In this document: piece after piece, positions 1-7,615 of the stretch
Layout: each line of letters starts with the position of its first letter
Position numbering within the stretch: position 1 is the stretch's first letter
Source of the DNA: Chloroflexota bacterium
GTDB lineage: Bacteria > Chloroflexota > Dehalococcoidia > Lucifugimonadales > Lucifugimonadaceae
Direction: 5' to 3'
DNA: 36,090 nucleotides
NCBI GenBank assembly: GCA_018673955.1
Contig: JABHBJ010000025.1
Location: forward strand, 1-36,090
The notes under the pieces: model-generated
Database searches by the model: none
The model's input: the letters and a program-made list of their open reading frames with translations, nothing else
Told to the model about the DNA's origin: nothing
Translations under genes and position numbers: made by a program

Positions 1-72
1 CCAGATTTCAGGCGTCGCGTAGACAAGCTTGCTGATATGGAATTGAAGTACGCGAAAGAACTACTTAGTTAA
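1..72 (+). CDS. 3' end of an unidentified gene (partial)
   Basis: An open frame enters from the left edge in frame 1 and ends at TAA 70-72. It gives 23 residues ending in KLADMELKYAKELLS. The charged, helix-forming composition looks like a normal protein C-terminus, but 23 residues are not enough to name a family. It points toward the enolase genes that follow on the other strand, so the two units converge. Confidence 0.4.
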   Translation, partial: PDFRRRVDKLADMELKYAKELLS

Positions 73-250
73 TACATTCCACTACGCTTGTAGTCGAATT
101 CTCGTATGAAATAGAAGTTAGGCGGTTAACAGCCAAACTTGCACTTATTCCGGTTATTCGCATCGGCGAAGAGCTAGAGAATTTCAACCGGGAATCTGGC
201 GATGAATAATAGCGTCAGCCCCTTGAACTAAAGTCGCTCATGGTCACCCC

Positions 251-292
251 GTTCACATAGCACGAAGTGCTTACGTAACACCGACTGTGAAC
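251..292. repeat. nested inverted repeats downstream of the first enolase-family gene
   Basis: An outer perfect 7-bp pair, GTTCACA (251-257) and TGTGAAC (286-292), encloses a 5-bp hairpin, AGCAC-GAA-GTGCT (259-271), and the palindrome TTACGTAA (271-278). It lies about 18 bp past the minus-strand stop codon at 310. It could form a branched 3' structure or transcription end signal for that gene, although there is no clear T-tract. It could also be a protein-binding site. Confidence 0.35.
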
Positions 293-309
293 CCTCTCAA
301 AGCTTAGCG

Positions 310-1389
310 TCACAGATCCATAACCGCCGATTCGAGAGCCTTCTCATTGACCGTTAAGCCGAGTCCGGGTTTGTTCGGAATGGTCATTTCGCCGTTTTTG
401 AATTCCCATGGATCTTCAAACAGTTCATCGAGATCGTCTCGTTGTCCCGAGTACTCGTGCGGTCGATTAGAAAGCGGGAGCGTTGCGCATAGAGCGAGCG
501 AGGCGGCATTGCCGATCGTCGGCTGGGTCATGTGAGGTACGACCGACATGTCGTGCGTTTCGGCGAGAGTAGCGATTCGCTTGCCTTCGGTTAGACCAGC
601 GCACTTCACAACGTCGGGCTGCAGCAGGTCTGGTTTGGCAACATTGATGAGATCGCGGAACTGCCAGCGCGTGTACTCGTGCTCGCCTGCTGAGACAGGC
701 ACGTCGAGGGCTTCAGCGACTTCGCTAATTCCTTCGTAGTTGGTTGGCGATACCGGTTCTTCGAAGTGGTAGATGCCGAGATCTTCGAATTTCTTGCCTT
801 GCTGGATCGCCGTTGAAACTGAGTAGCCGTTATTGGCGTCGAAGCTCAACGGAAAATCGTCTGGCAGGAAGTTTCGGCAGAGGCGAAACATTTCGAGGTC
901 TTTTGCAGGGTTTACGTCCTGGCGATACTTCCAGTCCATACGAATCTTGATCGCCTTGAAGCCTTCTTCGTATGCTTGTTCGACTCTCGCCAGCATCTCC
1001 TGAGGAGTGTTATCGCTGCCGCCGCCCATGCTCTTGTACATCGTGAAAGTGGTACGGACAGCGCCGCCTAACAGTTGGTAGAGCGGCATACCGGCCACTT
1101 TCGCCTTAATGTCCCACAACGCTATGTCGACCCCGCTGATACAACTCGGCTGGGTTCCTGATGTTCCGAGTTTGTAGGTGCCGAAGAACATGTCGTCCCA
1201 AAGTCGCTCAACATCTAGAGGGTTCTTGCCGATGATGAGTGACTTGAGGGCGTGTTCGACGAAGTAGCACATCACCGGAACGTTCATTGGTGAACATTCG
1301 CCGATGCCTTCGATTCCTTCGTCGGTAAATATCCTAACAAGCGCTGTTCGAGTTTTGAGTGGGTATGCCTTAACGTCGGTGATTTTCAT
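310..1389 (-). CDS. enolase-superfamily (mandelate racemase/muconate-lactonizing-like) dehydratase
   Basis: This 359-residue protein has the mandelate racemase/muconate lactonizing enzyme fold: an N-terminal capping domain (about 1-115) and a C-terminal barrel. Such enzymes abstract a proton next to a carboxylate, mostly to dehydrate or isomerise sugar acids. Visible active-site residues are a K148-x-R150 pair, Mg ligands D184 (SFDANNG), E210 (FEEP) and E236 (SAGEHEY), then D259 (QPD) and H286 (VPH), the mandelate-racemase-type Asp/His base pair. The ATG at 1389 is chosen because the family N-terminus begins MKITDVKAYPL; an upstream in-frame start would add 16 unrelated residues. It lies 66 bp after a second enolase-family gene on the same strand, so the two are probably cotranscribed. 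The exact substrate cannot be read from the sequence. Confidence 0.85.
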   Translation of the reverse strand: MKITDVKAYPLKTRTALVRIFTDEGIEGIGECSPMNVPVMCYFVEHALKSLIIGKNPLDVERLWDDMFFGTYKLGTSGTQPSCISGVDIALWDIKAKVAGMPLYQLLGGAVRTTFTMYKSMGGGSDNTPQEMLARVEQAYEEGFKAIKIRMDWKYRQDVNPAKDLEMFRLCRNFLPDDFPLSFDANNGYSVSTAIQQGKKFEDLGIYHFEEPVSPTNYEGISEVAEALDVPVSAGEHEYTRWQFRDLINVAKPDLLQPDVVKCAGLTEGKRIATLAETHDMSVVPHMTQPTIGNAASLALCATLPLSNRPHEYSGQRDDLDELFEDPWEFKNGEMTIPNKPGLGLTVNEKALESAVMDL

Positions 1390-1455
1390 GATGGAATAGT
1401 ACTTCTTATTGTCGACGAATAGATTCTTCAGAAACAAAGAGGCGGCGTTCGGTAC

Positions 1456-2661
1456 TTACGAACCGAAGTTTGGTTCTTCTTCTCGTTCGATCTTGGCGGG
1501 GTCTAGATCCATTGTCATTCCGATACCAGACGGGGCGTGGATTGTGCCTTTGACCGGGGCTACAGGGTCCTTCAAGAAGTGCTGGTGGATGGTGTTCCAC
1601 TTGACCAGATATTCCTGATACGGAGTGTGAATTGGTGACTGTGTGACCGAGAAGTGAATTCCGGCGTTGGTCGAGTGACCGTGCGGAATCGTGATCAGAT
1701 CGAAGGTAGTAGCGAGAGCTGCGATCTTCAGAACTTCCGATAGTCCACCAGCCCAGTAGATGTCTGGCTGAATGATGTCGAGTGCTTCGTCGTCGATGAA
1801 CTGCTTCATGCCCCAGCGGGTGTAGTGGTGCTCTGCTCCCGACAGCGGGATATTCGTTGCTTCGCGAATCTTGCGATATGAATCGATGCGATCCGGCATA
1901 GCGGTTTCTTCGAGCCAGCGAGGATGGAATTCCTCGATCGCCTCGGCTAGTTTGATTACGTAGTTAACGTCCATCGACTGCCAGCAATCAAGCATGATGT
2001 CGTCGTCGTCTCCGAGAGTTTCTCGAAGGGTTCGCACCATGTCGACGTTCTTCTTGAATCCTTCTGCGCCAGACATCGGACCGTGTCGGAAGAACCACTT
2101 CTGGGCCGTGTAACCTTCGTCTTGCTTCTCTTTGGCACGTTCTGCGACTAGCCCCATATCTAGAACGTGGTAGCCGAGCATCGAAGCGTAGGCAGGGACT
2201 TCCGTTCTAGTCGGACCACCGATGAGACTGTAGACGGGAGCGTTGAAGTAGCGACCTTTGAGATCCCAGAGGGCGTTATCGATCGCGCTGATGGCGATCA
2301 TCGTGTTGCCCTGGCGGCCGTGAACTGAGCCGCGGTGCATGATCTCCCACAGGAATTCGGTTGCGAGTGGGTTGCGTCCGATCAGATAACGGGTCAGTTC
2401 GTTTTCGACGATGAAGGCGACCGCTTTGTCGATCGGACCGCCGATTCCGATTACGCCCTCATCAGTTTCGATCTGTACAAAGTAGGCATCGTGGGCGAGT
2501 TCGTTCTTTGAGTTCGCTGAACCGCCGAATCGATGTTGTCCGCCAATATCACGGAACTGTTCGTACACGTCGAGCGGTTGGACGAGTCGTTCTTCCCAGA
2601 ACAAACCGTCGGTTTCAATCGTTCCAAATACGTGACGAAGTCGAACTTTTTCGATTTTCAT
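1456..2661 (-). CDS. L-rhamnonate dehydratase-like enolase-superfamily protein
   Basis: This 401-residue enolase-superfamily protein resembles L-rhamnonate dehydratase, which converts L-rhamnonate to 2-keto-3-deoxy-L-rhamnonate. The family-like stretch QKWFFRHGPMSG (187-198) is present. Mg ligands are D225 (MLDCWQSMD), E251 (WLEE) and E277 (SGAEHHY); the catalytic pair D300/H327 lies in QPD and IPHGHS, and H278 follows the third ligand as in RhmD. Its length matches that family (about 400 residues). It heads a probable two-gene operon with the paralogous enzyme downstream. The neighbouring gene is only distantly similar, so this is an old paralogue pair and not a recent duplication. The substrate assignment is a family-level inference; a related 6-deoxy or aldonic acid is equally possible. 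Confidence 0.8.
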   Translation of the reverse strand: MKIEKVRLRHVFGTIETDGLFWEERLVQPLDVYEQFRDIGGQHRFGGSANSKNELAHDAYFVQIETDEGVIGIGGPIDKAVAFIVENELTRYLIGRNPLATEFLWEIMHRGSVHGRQGNTMIAISAIDNALWDLKGRYFNAPVYSLIGGPTRTEVPAYASMLGYHVLDMGLVAERAKEKQDEGYTAQKWFFRHGPMSGAEGFKKNVDMVRTLRETLGDDDDIMLDCWQSMDVNYVIKLAEAIEEFHPRWLEETAMPDRIDSYRKIREATNIPLSGAEHHYTRWGMKQFIDDEALDIIQPDIYWAGGLSEVLKIAALATTFDLITIPHGHSTNAGIHFSVTQSPIHTPYQEYLVKWNTIHQHFLKDPVAPVKGTIHAPSGIGMTMDLDPAKIEREEEPNFGS

Positions 2662-2824
2662 GTGACTCTTCTTTGATATTCCTGTTTGTTGAGCTTGACG
2701 GGTCGAATGACGCGCCCGTTATTGATGAGCGCGACTTTACCGTAGTGCCAACCCGTTCGGATAGCGGACGCGCCAAGTATCTACATAAGAACGGCCGAGG
2801 CGTCTTCGAACATCACGGATATTC

Positions 2825-3634
2825 CTAAAGCGATTCGATAATTACGCGGGCTTTTGAGGGCCAGTCGACCGTCGTTCCAACGGCCCCAGAACGGTATGCA
2901 CGACGAAGCGCAGGCTTGGAGTCGGCGATGCCCCAAGTTCGGACTACGAGCCCAGCTTTGTTCGCATCGTCAATCTGCTTCTTCGTTACCTTGCTCGCAT
3001 TCGGGTAGATTCCGGAGAGGCCTAGATCGGTTGCTGCTTTTAAAGAGGCCTTATCTATCTTCGGAAGCAGCCAGCCGTGAGCGATGTTTGGCATGAGCGC
3101 GATTGATCGTTCGAGTTGTTCGAAATGAAACGAGGAAATAGTAAGGCCGGGAGCGACCGAATCACCGGTATGTTGATCGAGCCAACCCCACTGCTTGAGC
3201 GACTTCATCGATGTCGCAGCGAGATCGAGTTGAGTCGACTTTAGCTCTAAATGAACGTGCGCATTGCCGGCGTATCGTTCAAGAAACTCATCGAGTGTCG
3301 GCACGAACGCTTCTGGGTACGCCATGGTGCCGCGTACGCCAGCGCCATCGTCAGGTCCTTCAAACCAAAGCCCGGCATTAAGTGATTTGATCTTAGCGAT
3401 GCCGGTTTCAGCGACGAGACCGGCTGTGTCGGTCGTTCGATCCAACGTTTCGTCGTGAACGAGAACGGCTCTACCATCGCTAGTCAGTTGAACGTCGGTT
3501 TCAAAGTTGTCGAAGCCGAGTGCGAGAGCGAGATCGAACGCCTCAAACGTGTTCTCGGGTGCATCGTATGAGGCACCTCGATGTGCGATCAGGGTGAAGT
3601 CGGGCTGTTTCGATTTCTTTTTTTGCAATGGCAT
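2825..3634 (-). CDS. glycerophosphodiester phosphodiesterase
   Basis: This 269-residue GDPD-family protein hydrolyses glycerophosphodiesters to glycerol 3-phosphate and an alcohol, which recycles phospholipid headgroups. The family motifs are intact: HRG at 18-20, ENT at 27-29, the metal ligands E45-x-D47, and the catalytic HD at 60-61, with a later HLELK stretch supplying a further Glu. No signal peptide is visible (the N-terminus is MPLQKKKSKQ), so a cytoplasmic location like that of UgpQ is likely. It is about 160 bp upstream of, and codirectional with, the enolase-family genes, and diverges from the CoA transferase. The shared divergent gap of about 120 bp holds a GGTCGATTGACC near-palindrome at 3663-3674. 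Confidence 0.88.
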   Translation of the reverse strand: MPLQKKKSKQPDFTLIAHRGASYDAPENTFEAFDLALALGFDNFETDVQLTSDGRAVLVHDETLDRTTDTAGLVAETGIAKIKSLNAGLWFEGPDDGAGVRGTMAYPEAFVPTLDEFLERYAGNAHVHLELKSTQLDLAATSMKSLKQWGWLDQHTGDSVAPGLTISSFHFEQLERSIALMPNIAHGWLLPKIDKASLKAATDLGLSGIYPNASKVTKKQIDDANKAGLVVRTWGIADSKPALRRAYRSGAVGTTVDWPSKARVIIESL

Positions 3635-3717
3635 TTAAGAAGGGATTCTTGATCGTTCTAATGGTCGATTGACCGGTAAAAACGGACGCATACGAGTACA
3701 AACTCAACGCAGTGTAA

Positions 3718-3745
3718 GTGACATGCATCGAAAAGACCGTACAAT
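3718..3745 (+). promoter_or_regulatory. probable promoter of the CoA-transferase operon
   Basis: A -35-like GTGACA (3718-3723) and a -10-like TACAAT (3740-3745) are separated by 16 bp. The likely transcription start would fall within a few bases of the GTG at 3755, so the message would have almost no leader. No Shine-Dalgarno sequence is present. Confidence 0.45.
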
Positions 3746-3754
3746 TTGACTATC

Positions 3755-4486
3755 GTGCCAATTAATAAGATTTCCAATTCGTTCGCAGATGCTGTAGCCG
3801 ATATTCCTTCGGGTGCGTCGATCATGATTGGCGGATTCGGGGGCGCTGGCGGTCAACCGACTCGCCTGATGATGGCCTTACGTGATCTTGGTGTTGGCGA
3901 TCTCACGATTATCGGCAACGTTGCTGGTATATCGAAAACAACGGGCTATGGCTGGCCATATCATCTGGATCCGGTCGATCAGGGCATGTTTTTCGAGAGT
4001 GGGCAGGCGAAGAAGATCACTTGTTCCTTTCCGGTACCGGGAACGACCAATCCGTTAAGCGAGATCGAAAAGGCGTTTCGAGAAGGCCGGGCTGAAGTCG
4101 ATATCGTTCCGCAAGGGACGCTTATCGAACGCATTCGGGCTGCCGGAGCTGGCGTGCCCGCGTTCTACACTCCTACCGGAGTTGGTACGCCGGTTGCAGA
4201 GGGCAAAGAGCACCGTGACTTTGATGGCCGCACATACCTGCTCGAAACGGCACTTTCGGCCGACTACGCGTTAATTCGAGCGCAGAAAGCCGATACCCGA
4301 GGGAATTTGCAGTACATAGGAACTTCTAGGGCGTTCAATCCAGCAATGGCAACTGCCGCGACGATCACAATCGTTGAGGTAGATGAGATTGTTGAAGTCG
4401 GCGGAATCGATCCTGAACGGGTAGAAACATTGAGCACGTATGTGAATCGGATTGTTCAGCGAGAAGCAGGAGATCCCATGCCGTGA
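3755..4486 (+). CDS. 3-oxoacid CoA-transferase subunit A
   Basis: This is the alpha subunit of a class I CoA transferase (243 residues from GTG 3755). Such enzymes move CoA from succinyl-CoA or acetyl-CoA to a 3-oxoacid such as acetoacetate or 3-oxoadipate. The N-terminal glycine-rich segment MIGGFGGAGGQPTRLMMAL binds CoA, and the fold-typical GRTYLLETALSADYALIRAQ region follows. An in-frame TTG at 3746 is an alternative start, but it sits directly against the -10 hexamer, so GTG 3755 is preferred. The stop codon overlaps the start of the beta subunit (GTGA, 4483-4486), showing translational coupling. The choice between acetoacetate and 3-oxoadipate cannot be made here; no ring-cleavage genes are nearby. 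Confidence 0.9.
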   Translation: MPINKISNSFADAVADIPSGASIMIGGFGGAGGQPTRLMMALRDLGVGDLTIIGNVAGISKTTGYGWPYHLDPVDQGMFFESGQAKKITCSFPVPGTTNPLSEIEKAFREGRAEVDIVPQGTLIERIRAAGAGVPAFYTPTGVGTPVAEGKEHRDFDGRTYLLETALSADYALIRAQKADTRGNLQYIGTSRAFNPAMATAATITIVEVDEIVEVGGIDPERVETLSTYVNRIVQREAGDPMP

Positions 4487-5181
4487 ATACTTCTACAAAA
4501 CCCGGCGGAAATGACCCTGCGCCACGTCTTGATCGTGCGGCGATCGCCAAACGTGCGGCTCGTGATCTCATCGATGGCTCAACAGTAAACCTTGGTATCG
4601 GCATTCCGGCGATGTGTGCCGACTTTCTGCCGGACGGCGTCGAACTTCTTTATCACGCAGAGAACGGCATTCTGGGCTTCAAAGAACTTTCGGCTCCCGG
4701 TGAAGGCGATCCGAATCTGATGGACGCGGGCGGCAGCTTCCCGAAACTCGTGCCCGGCATGGCATTTTTCGATTCTGTTGAGTCGTTTAGCCTGATTCGG
4801 GGCGGGCACATTGATGTGACTGTTTTGGGTGCGCTTCAGGTTTCTCGAACGGGCGATTTGGCGAACTGGATAATTCCAAAACGCGGAATTGGAAGCATCG
4901 GTGGAGCAATGGACCTCGCGGCGAATGCAAAGCGAGTTGTAATCGCTATGGAGCACACGGCGAGAGGCAACACGCCAAAAATCGTCGAGGAATGCACGTT
5001 TCCATTAACCGCACCCGGGTGTGTTGATGAGATTGTTACCGATATTGCGGTAATCAAGATTGATCGCGTGAGCGGTCGAATGATCCTGAGAGAAACTGCT
5101 CCGGGCTGGTCGTTCGAAGATGTTCAGGCTTTAACCGAAGCGACTTTGGTTGTTGATGGCGAAATCGTCGAGATTTCGTAA
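4483..5181 (+). CDS. 3-oxoacid CoA-transferase subunit B
   Basis: This is the beta subunit (232 residues) of the class I CoA transferase, carrying the catalytic glutamate. The motif YHAENGILGF places it at E60, where family members form the glutamyl-CoA intermediate. The conserved GALQVSRTGDLANWIIP and the C-terminal region with LTAPGCVDEIVTDIAVI are intact. Translation begins at a GTG overlapping the alpha-subunit stop by four bases. No terminator is evident after it; a GrdB-like gene starts 51 bp downstream on the same strand and may be read on the same transcript. Confidence 0.92.
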   Translation: MNTSTKPGGNDPAPRLDRAAIAKRAARDLIDGSTVNLGIGIPAMCADFLPDGVELLYHAENGILGFKELSAPGEGDPNLMDAGGSFPKLVPGMAFFDSVESFSLIRGGHIDVTVLGALQVSRTGDLANWIIPKRGIGSIGGAMDLAANAKRVVIAMEHTARGNTPKIVEECTFPLTAPGCVDEIVTDIAVIKIDRVSGRMILRETAPGWSFEDVQALTEATLVVDGEIVEIS

Positions 5182-5232
5182 CATCTGAGATTGTGCTGCA
5201 CGTGATTTGCGGACGGCGAGTAGACTTTCGGC

Positions 5233-5862
5233 ATGGCTTCGAACGATTCGTCCAACTCAAACGCATCAGATCCTCAAAACGAAACTTTCTACGAGTTTCG
5301 CAATTCGTTTTCTTACGGGTCGCGCACCGATCTGCTGTTCAAGTTTTTGAAATCTGGCTCCGAGCAGCAAGCTGATGATTTTCTACGAGAGTTGTTACAT
5401 CTAACCGACGATTTGATCGACGATGGCGATGTTACGCCGATTGTCGAAGCGATTGTTCGTGCTCAATCAGGAGCATATGCAGGCCCAGGTAATTTTGAGT
5501 ACGACGATAAGCCGTTTGCCAAGCTCGAGCAGCCTGTTTCGGAAAGCCGAATTGCGCTACTAACAACGACAGGGCACTTCGTCGGGGGCGACGATCCGAA
5601 ACCGTTCGGAATGGAAAATCTCACTCAAGAGCAGGTCGTGAAGATGAGTGGTGAGTTCGGCAAGACTGATCCGGTACTTTCCGAGATTCCGATCACCACC
5701 CTGTTAGATAATTTAGAGGTAAATGAACGAAGAGCCAACACGGGGCGCTCACTTCGCAAAAAACTACCGCATGATGCGGTTTTCAAGTTACAAATTTATG
5801 AGTGTGCGCGTGATTTGACGGTTTTTAGCCGGATTCCGCATGTAAAATCAAACGATGTTTGA
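5233..5862 (+). CDS. GrdB-like (glycine/sarcosine/betaine reductase selenoprotein B family) protein, C-terminally shortened
   Basis: This 209-residue protein has an N-terminal half that resembles GrdB-like proteins: SESRIALLTTTGHFVGGDDP (about 104-123), then PFGMENLTQEQ and a DPVLSEIP stretch. In the family the next segment usually reads like DPNAVFPL and is followed by about 100 residues with a cysteine or selenocysteine site. Here a degraded version (LPHDAVFKL) appears, and the frame ends at a stop that overlaps the ffh start by 8 bp. A short inverted repeat ACCGCA-TGA-TGCGGT (5766-5780) followed by TTTT lies within this tail. The gene may be a truncated, non-catalytic relative or a decaying pseudogene. 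The family call rests on pattern memory and is moderate. Confidence 0.5.
   Translation: MASNDSSNSNASDPQNETFYEFRNSFSYGSRTDLLFKFLKSGSEQQADDFLRELLHLTDDLIDDGDVTPIVEAIVRAQSGAYAGPGNFEYDDKPFAKLEQPVSESRIALLTTTGHFVGGDDPKPFGMENLTQEQVVKMSGEFGKTDPVLSEIPITTLLDNLEVNERRANTGRSLRKKLPHDAVFKLQIYECARDLTVFSRIPHVKSNDV
5843..5848 (+). promoter_or_regulatory. -10-like element giving a possibly leaderless ffh message
   Basis: TAAAAT ends exactly six bases before the ffh ATG at 5855, and there is no Shine-Dalgarno sequence. This is the spacing expected when transcription starts at the start codon itself. A TTGACG at 5815-5820 lies 22 bp upstream, which is too far for a standard -35. Confidence 0.35.
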
Positions 5863-7192
5863 GTCACTTTCCGACAAGCTTGGCGGAGTCTTCGGCAAGC
5901 TAACCAGTAGCGGTAAATTATCTGAAAAAGACATCGACGCGGCTCTCCGCGAAGTTCGACTAGCGCTGCTCGAAGCAGACGTCGACTTCAAAGTAGCGCG
6001 CCAGTTCGTCAAAAACGTCAAAGAACGAGCCGATGGCGACAAGATCTACGCCTCGCTGACCCCCGGCCAATCGGTAATTCGAATCGTTCGTGAGGAACTT
6101 GCTGAGATTCTAGGCGGCGAAGCAGCCGAGCTCGCTCGTGCCGACAAGCCACCAAGTGTCATCATGCTCGTTGGACTTCAAGGTGCTGGTAAAACCACGC
6201 TCGCGGCAAAATTGTCACTGTGGCTGCGTAAGCAAAAACAGCCCGTTATGATGGCAGCCTGTGACTTACAACGTCCTGCTGCTGTCGATCAGCTAAAACA
6301 GCTCGGAAAGCAGCTCGATCTCACCGTATATTCAGAAGAACCATCAAGCTCCACACCTGTGAAGGTCGCCAAGGCAGCCTACAAAAAGGCTCAGGAAGAG
6401 GGTGTTCACTACCTGATTCTCGACACGGCAGGTCGCCTTGCTATTGATGACGATCTCATGAGCGAACTCGAAGAGATTCGCGATGCAACTTCGCCAGTAG
6501 AAACGCTACTTGTTCTTGACGCGATGACGGGTCAGGACGCAGTACGTTCTGGTGGCGAGTTCAACGATCGAATCGGTGTCACTGGAATGGTGCTCACTAA
6601 GATGGACGGTGACGCCCGTGGTGGTGCCGCTCTTTCTATGCGATCGGCGACTGGCGTGCCTATCAAGTACATCGGTGTTGGTGAGCGACCTGATCAGTTC
6701 GAGGTGTACCACCCAGATCGTATTGCTTCACGGATTCTGGGTATGGGAGATGTCGAGTCACTTATCGAGAAGGCCGAATCTCAGTTCGATTCTGAAGAAG
6801 TTGCCGCTCTCGAAGCGAAGATCAAGAAGAATCAATTTGATCTGAACGATATGCTGCAGCAGTTCCAGACCATCAAGAAGATGGGATCGATGACCGATAT
6901 TCTGGGCATGATTCCTGGTATGGGTTCACTTCGAGGCAAGATCAATCCGAAGGACTTCGACGAGAAGCAAATGGGCCGAACCGAGGCGATTATTCACTCG
7001 ATGACGATGGTCGAGCGAGAGAATCCGACGATTATCAACGGGTCGCGTCGCAAGCGAATTGCCGACGGCTCTGGAACCACGACTACACAGGTCAACCAGC
7101 TTCTGAATCAGTTCAAGCAGATGCAGAAGATGATGAAGAAGATGTCGGGTCCGGGTGGCAAGCGCGCACTGATGAACATGCTCAAGGGCTAG
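5855..7192 (+). CDS. ffh: signal recognition particle protein Ffh (SRP54)
   Basis: This is the 445-residue GTPase of the signal recognition particle. It binds 4.5S RNA and hydrophobic signal sequences and delivers ribosomes to FtsY at the membrane. The order is an N domain (1-95), a G domain with P-loop GLQGAGKTT (107-115), DTAGR and TKMDGDARGG, and a methionine-rich M domain (about 320-445) with DMLQQFQTIKKMG, the NGSRRKRIADGSG RNA-binding segment and a Met/Lys-rich tail. Its length is normal. The ATG start overlaps the upstream GrdB-like frame by 8 bp. No SRP RNA gene was recognised in the window. Confidence 0.97.
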   Translation: MFESLSDKLGGVFGKLTSSGKLSEKDIDAALREVRLALLEADVDFKVARQFVKNVKERADGDKIYASLTPGQSVIRIVREELAEILGGEAAELARADKPPSVIMLVGLQGAGKTTLAAKLSLWLRKQKQPVMMAACDLQRPAAVDQLKQLGKQLDLTVYSEEPSSSTPVKVAKAAYKKAQEEGVHYLILDTAGRLAIDDDLMSELEEIRDATSPVETLLVLDAMTGQDAVRSGGEFNDRIGVTGMVLTKMDGDARGGAALSMRSATGVPIKYIGVGERPDQFEVYHPDRIASRILGMGDVESLIEKAESQFDSEEVAALEAKIKKNQFDLNDMLQQFQTIKKMGSMTDILGMIPGMGSLRGKINPKDFDEKQMGRTEAIIHSMTMVERENPTIINGSRRKRIADGSGTTTTQVNQLLNQFKQMQKMMKKMSGPGGKRALMNMLKG

Positions 7193-7317
7193 TTCGGCGT
7201 TTGGGTTACTTTGTGTTCAAATAGTTCGTTACCCAACTGGGTGTATCGTCGATAGAATCAGCTACTTGGATTTCACTGACACGAATGGCCACTTTGGCTC
7301 ACGGAGTTTTACGAACG

Positions 7318-7611
7318 ATGACTGTTGCACACTTGCGCACCTACACCATTAACAAAGGAATGCTCGACAGCTGGCTCGAGACCTTCCCAAAGCTCATACC
7401 GGTAATGGCCGAAGCTGGAATTAAGGTTGAAAGTAGCTGGGTTAACGAAGAGCGCACTCAGTTCATCTGGATTCGATCGTACGGCGACGATGCCACAAAC
7501 ATCGTAACTGCTGAAGCCAAGTTCTACGGAAGCGAATACTGGTTGGCTAACGTCGATCACGTACGAAGCCACCTGTCGCACCGCGAAATCGTTCAGATCG
7601 AAACCGCGTAG
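7318..7611 (+). CDS. NIPSNAP-like small protein
   Basis: This is a 97-residue protein with the pattern of a NIPSNAP/dimeric alpha-beta-barrel domain: VAHLRTYTINKGMLDSWLE at the N-terminus, a central IWIRSYGDD strand and a C-terminal helix. The domain usually forms a homodimeric ferredoxin-like barrel, and no defined reaction can be assigned. ATG 7318 is preferred because the fold begins at MTVAHLRTYTI; an in-frame ATG at 7285 would add 11 residues. It is convergent with fmt, the two stops being only 4 bp apart, with no terminator between them. Confidence 0.65.
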   Translation: MTVAHLRTYTINKGMLDSWLETFPKLIPVMAEAGIKVESSWVNEERTQFIWIRSYGDDATNIVTAEAKFYGSEYWLANVDHVRSHLSHREIVQIETA

Positions 7612-7615
7612 AGCG

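Noticed and set aside
2508-2828. Plus-strand open frame of 106 codons antisense to the start of the second enolase gene and across the gap
   Set aside because: Its first half is the antisense shadow of the enolase gene. The second half (SNDAPVIDERDFTVVPTR) looks faintly protein-like but has no start of its own and no family I recognise.
5816-5848. TTGACG with TAAAAT as a full ffh promoter
   Set aside because: The spacer is 22 bp, outside the workable range; only the -10 element was kept.
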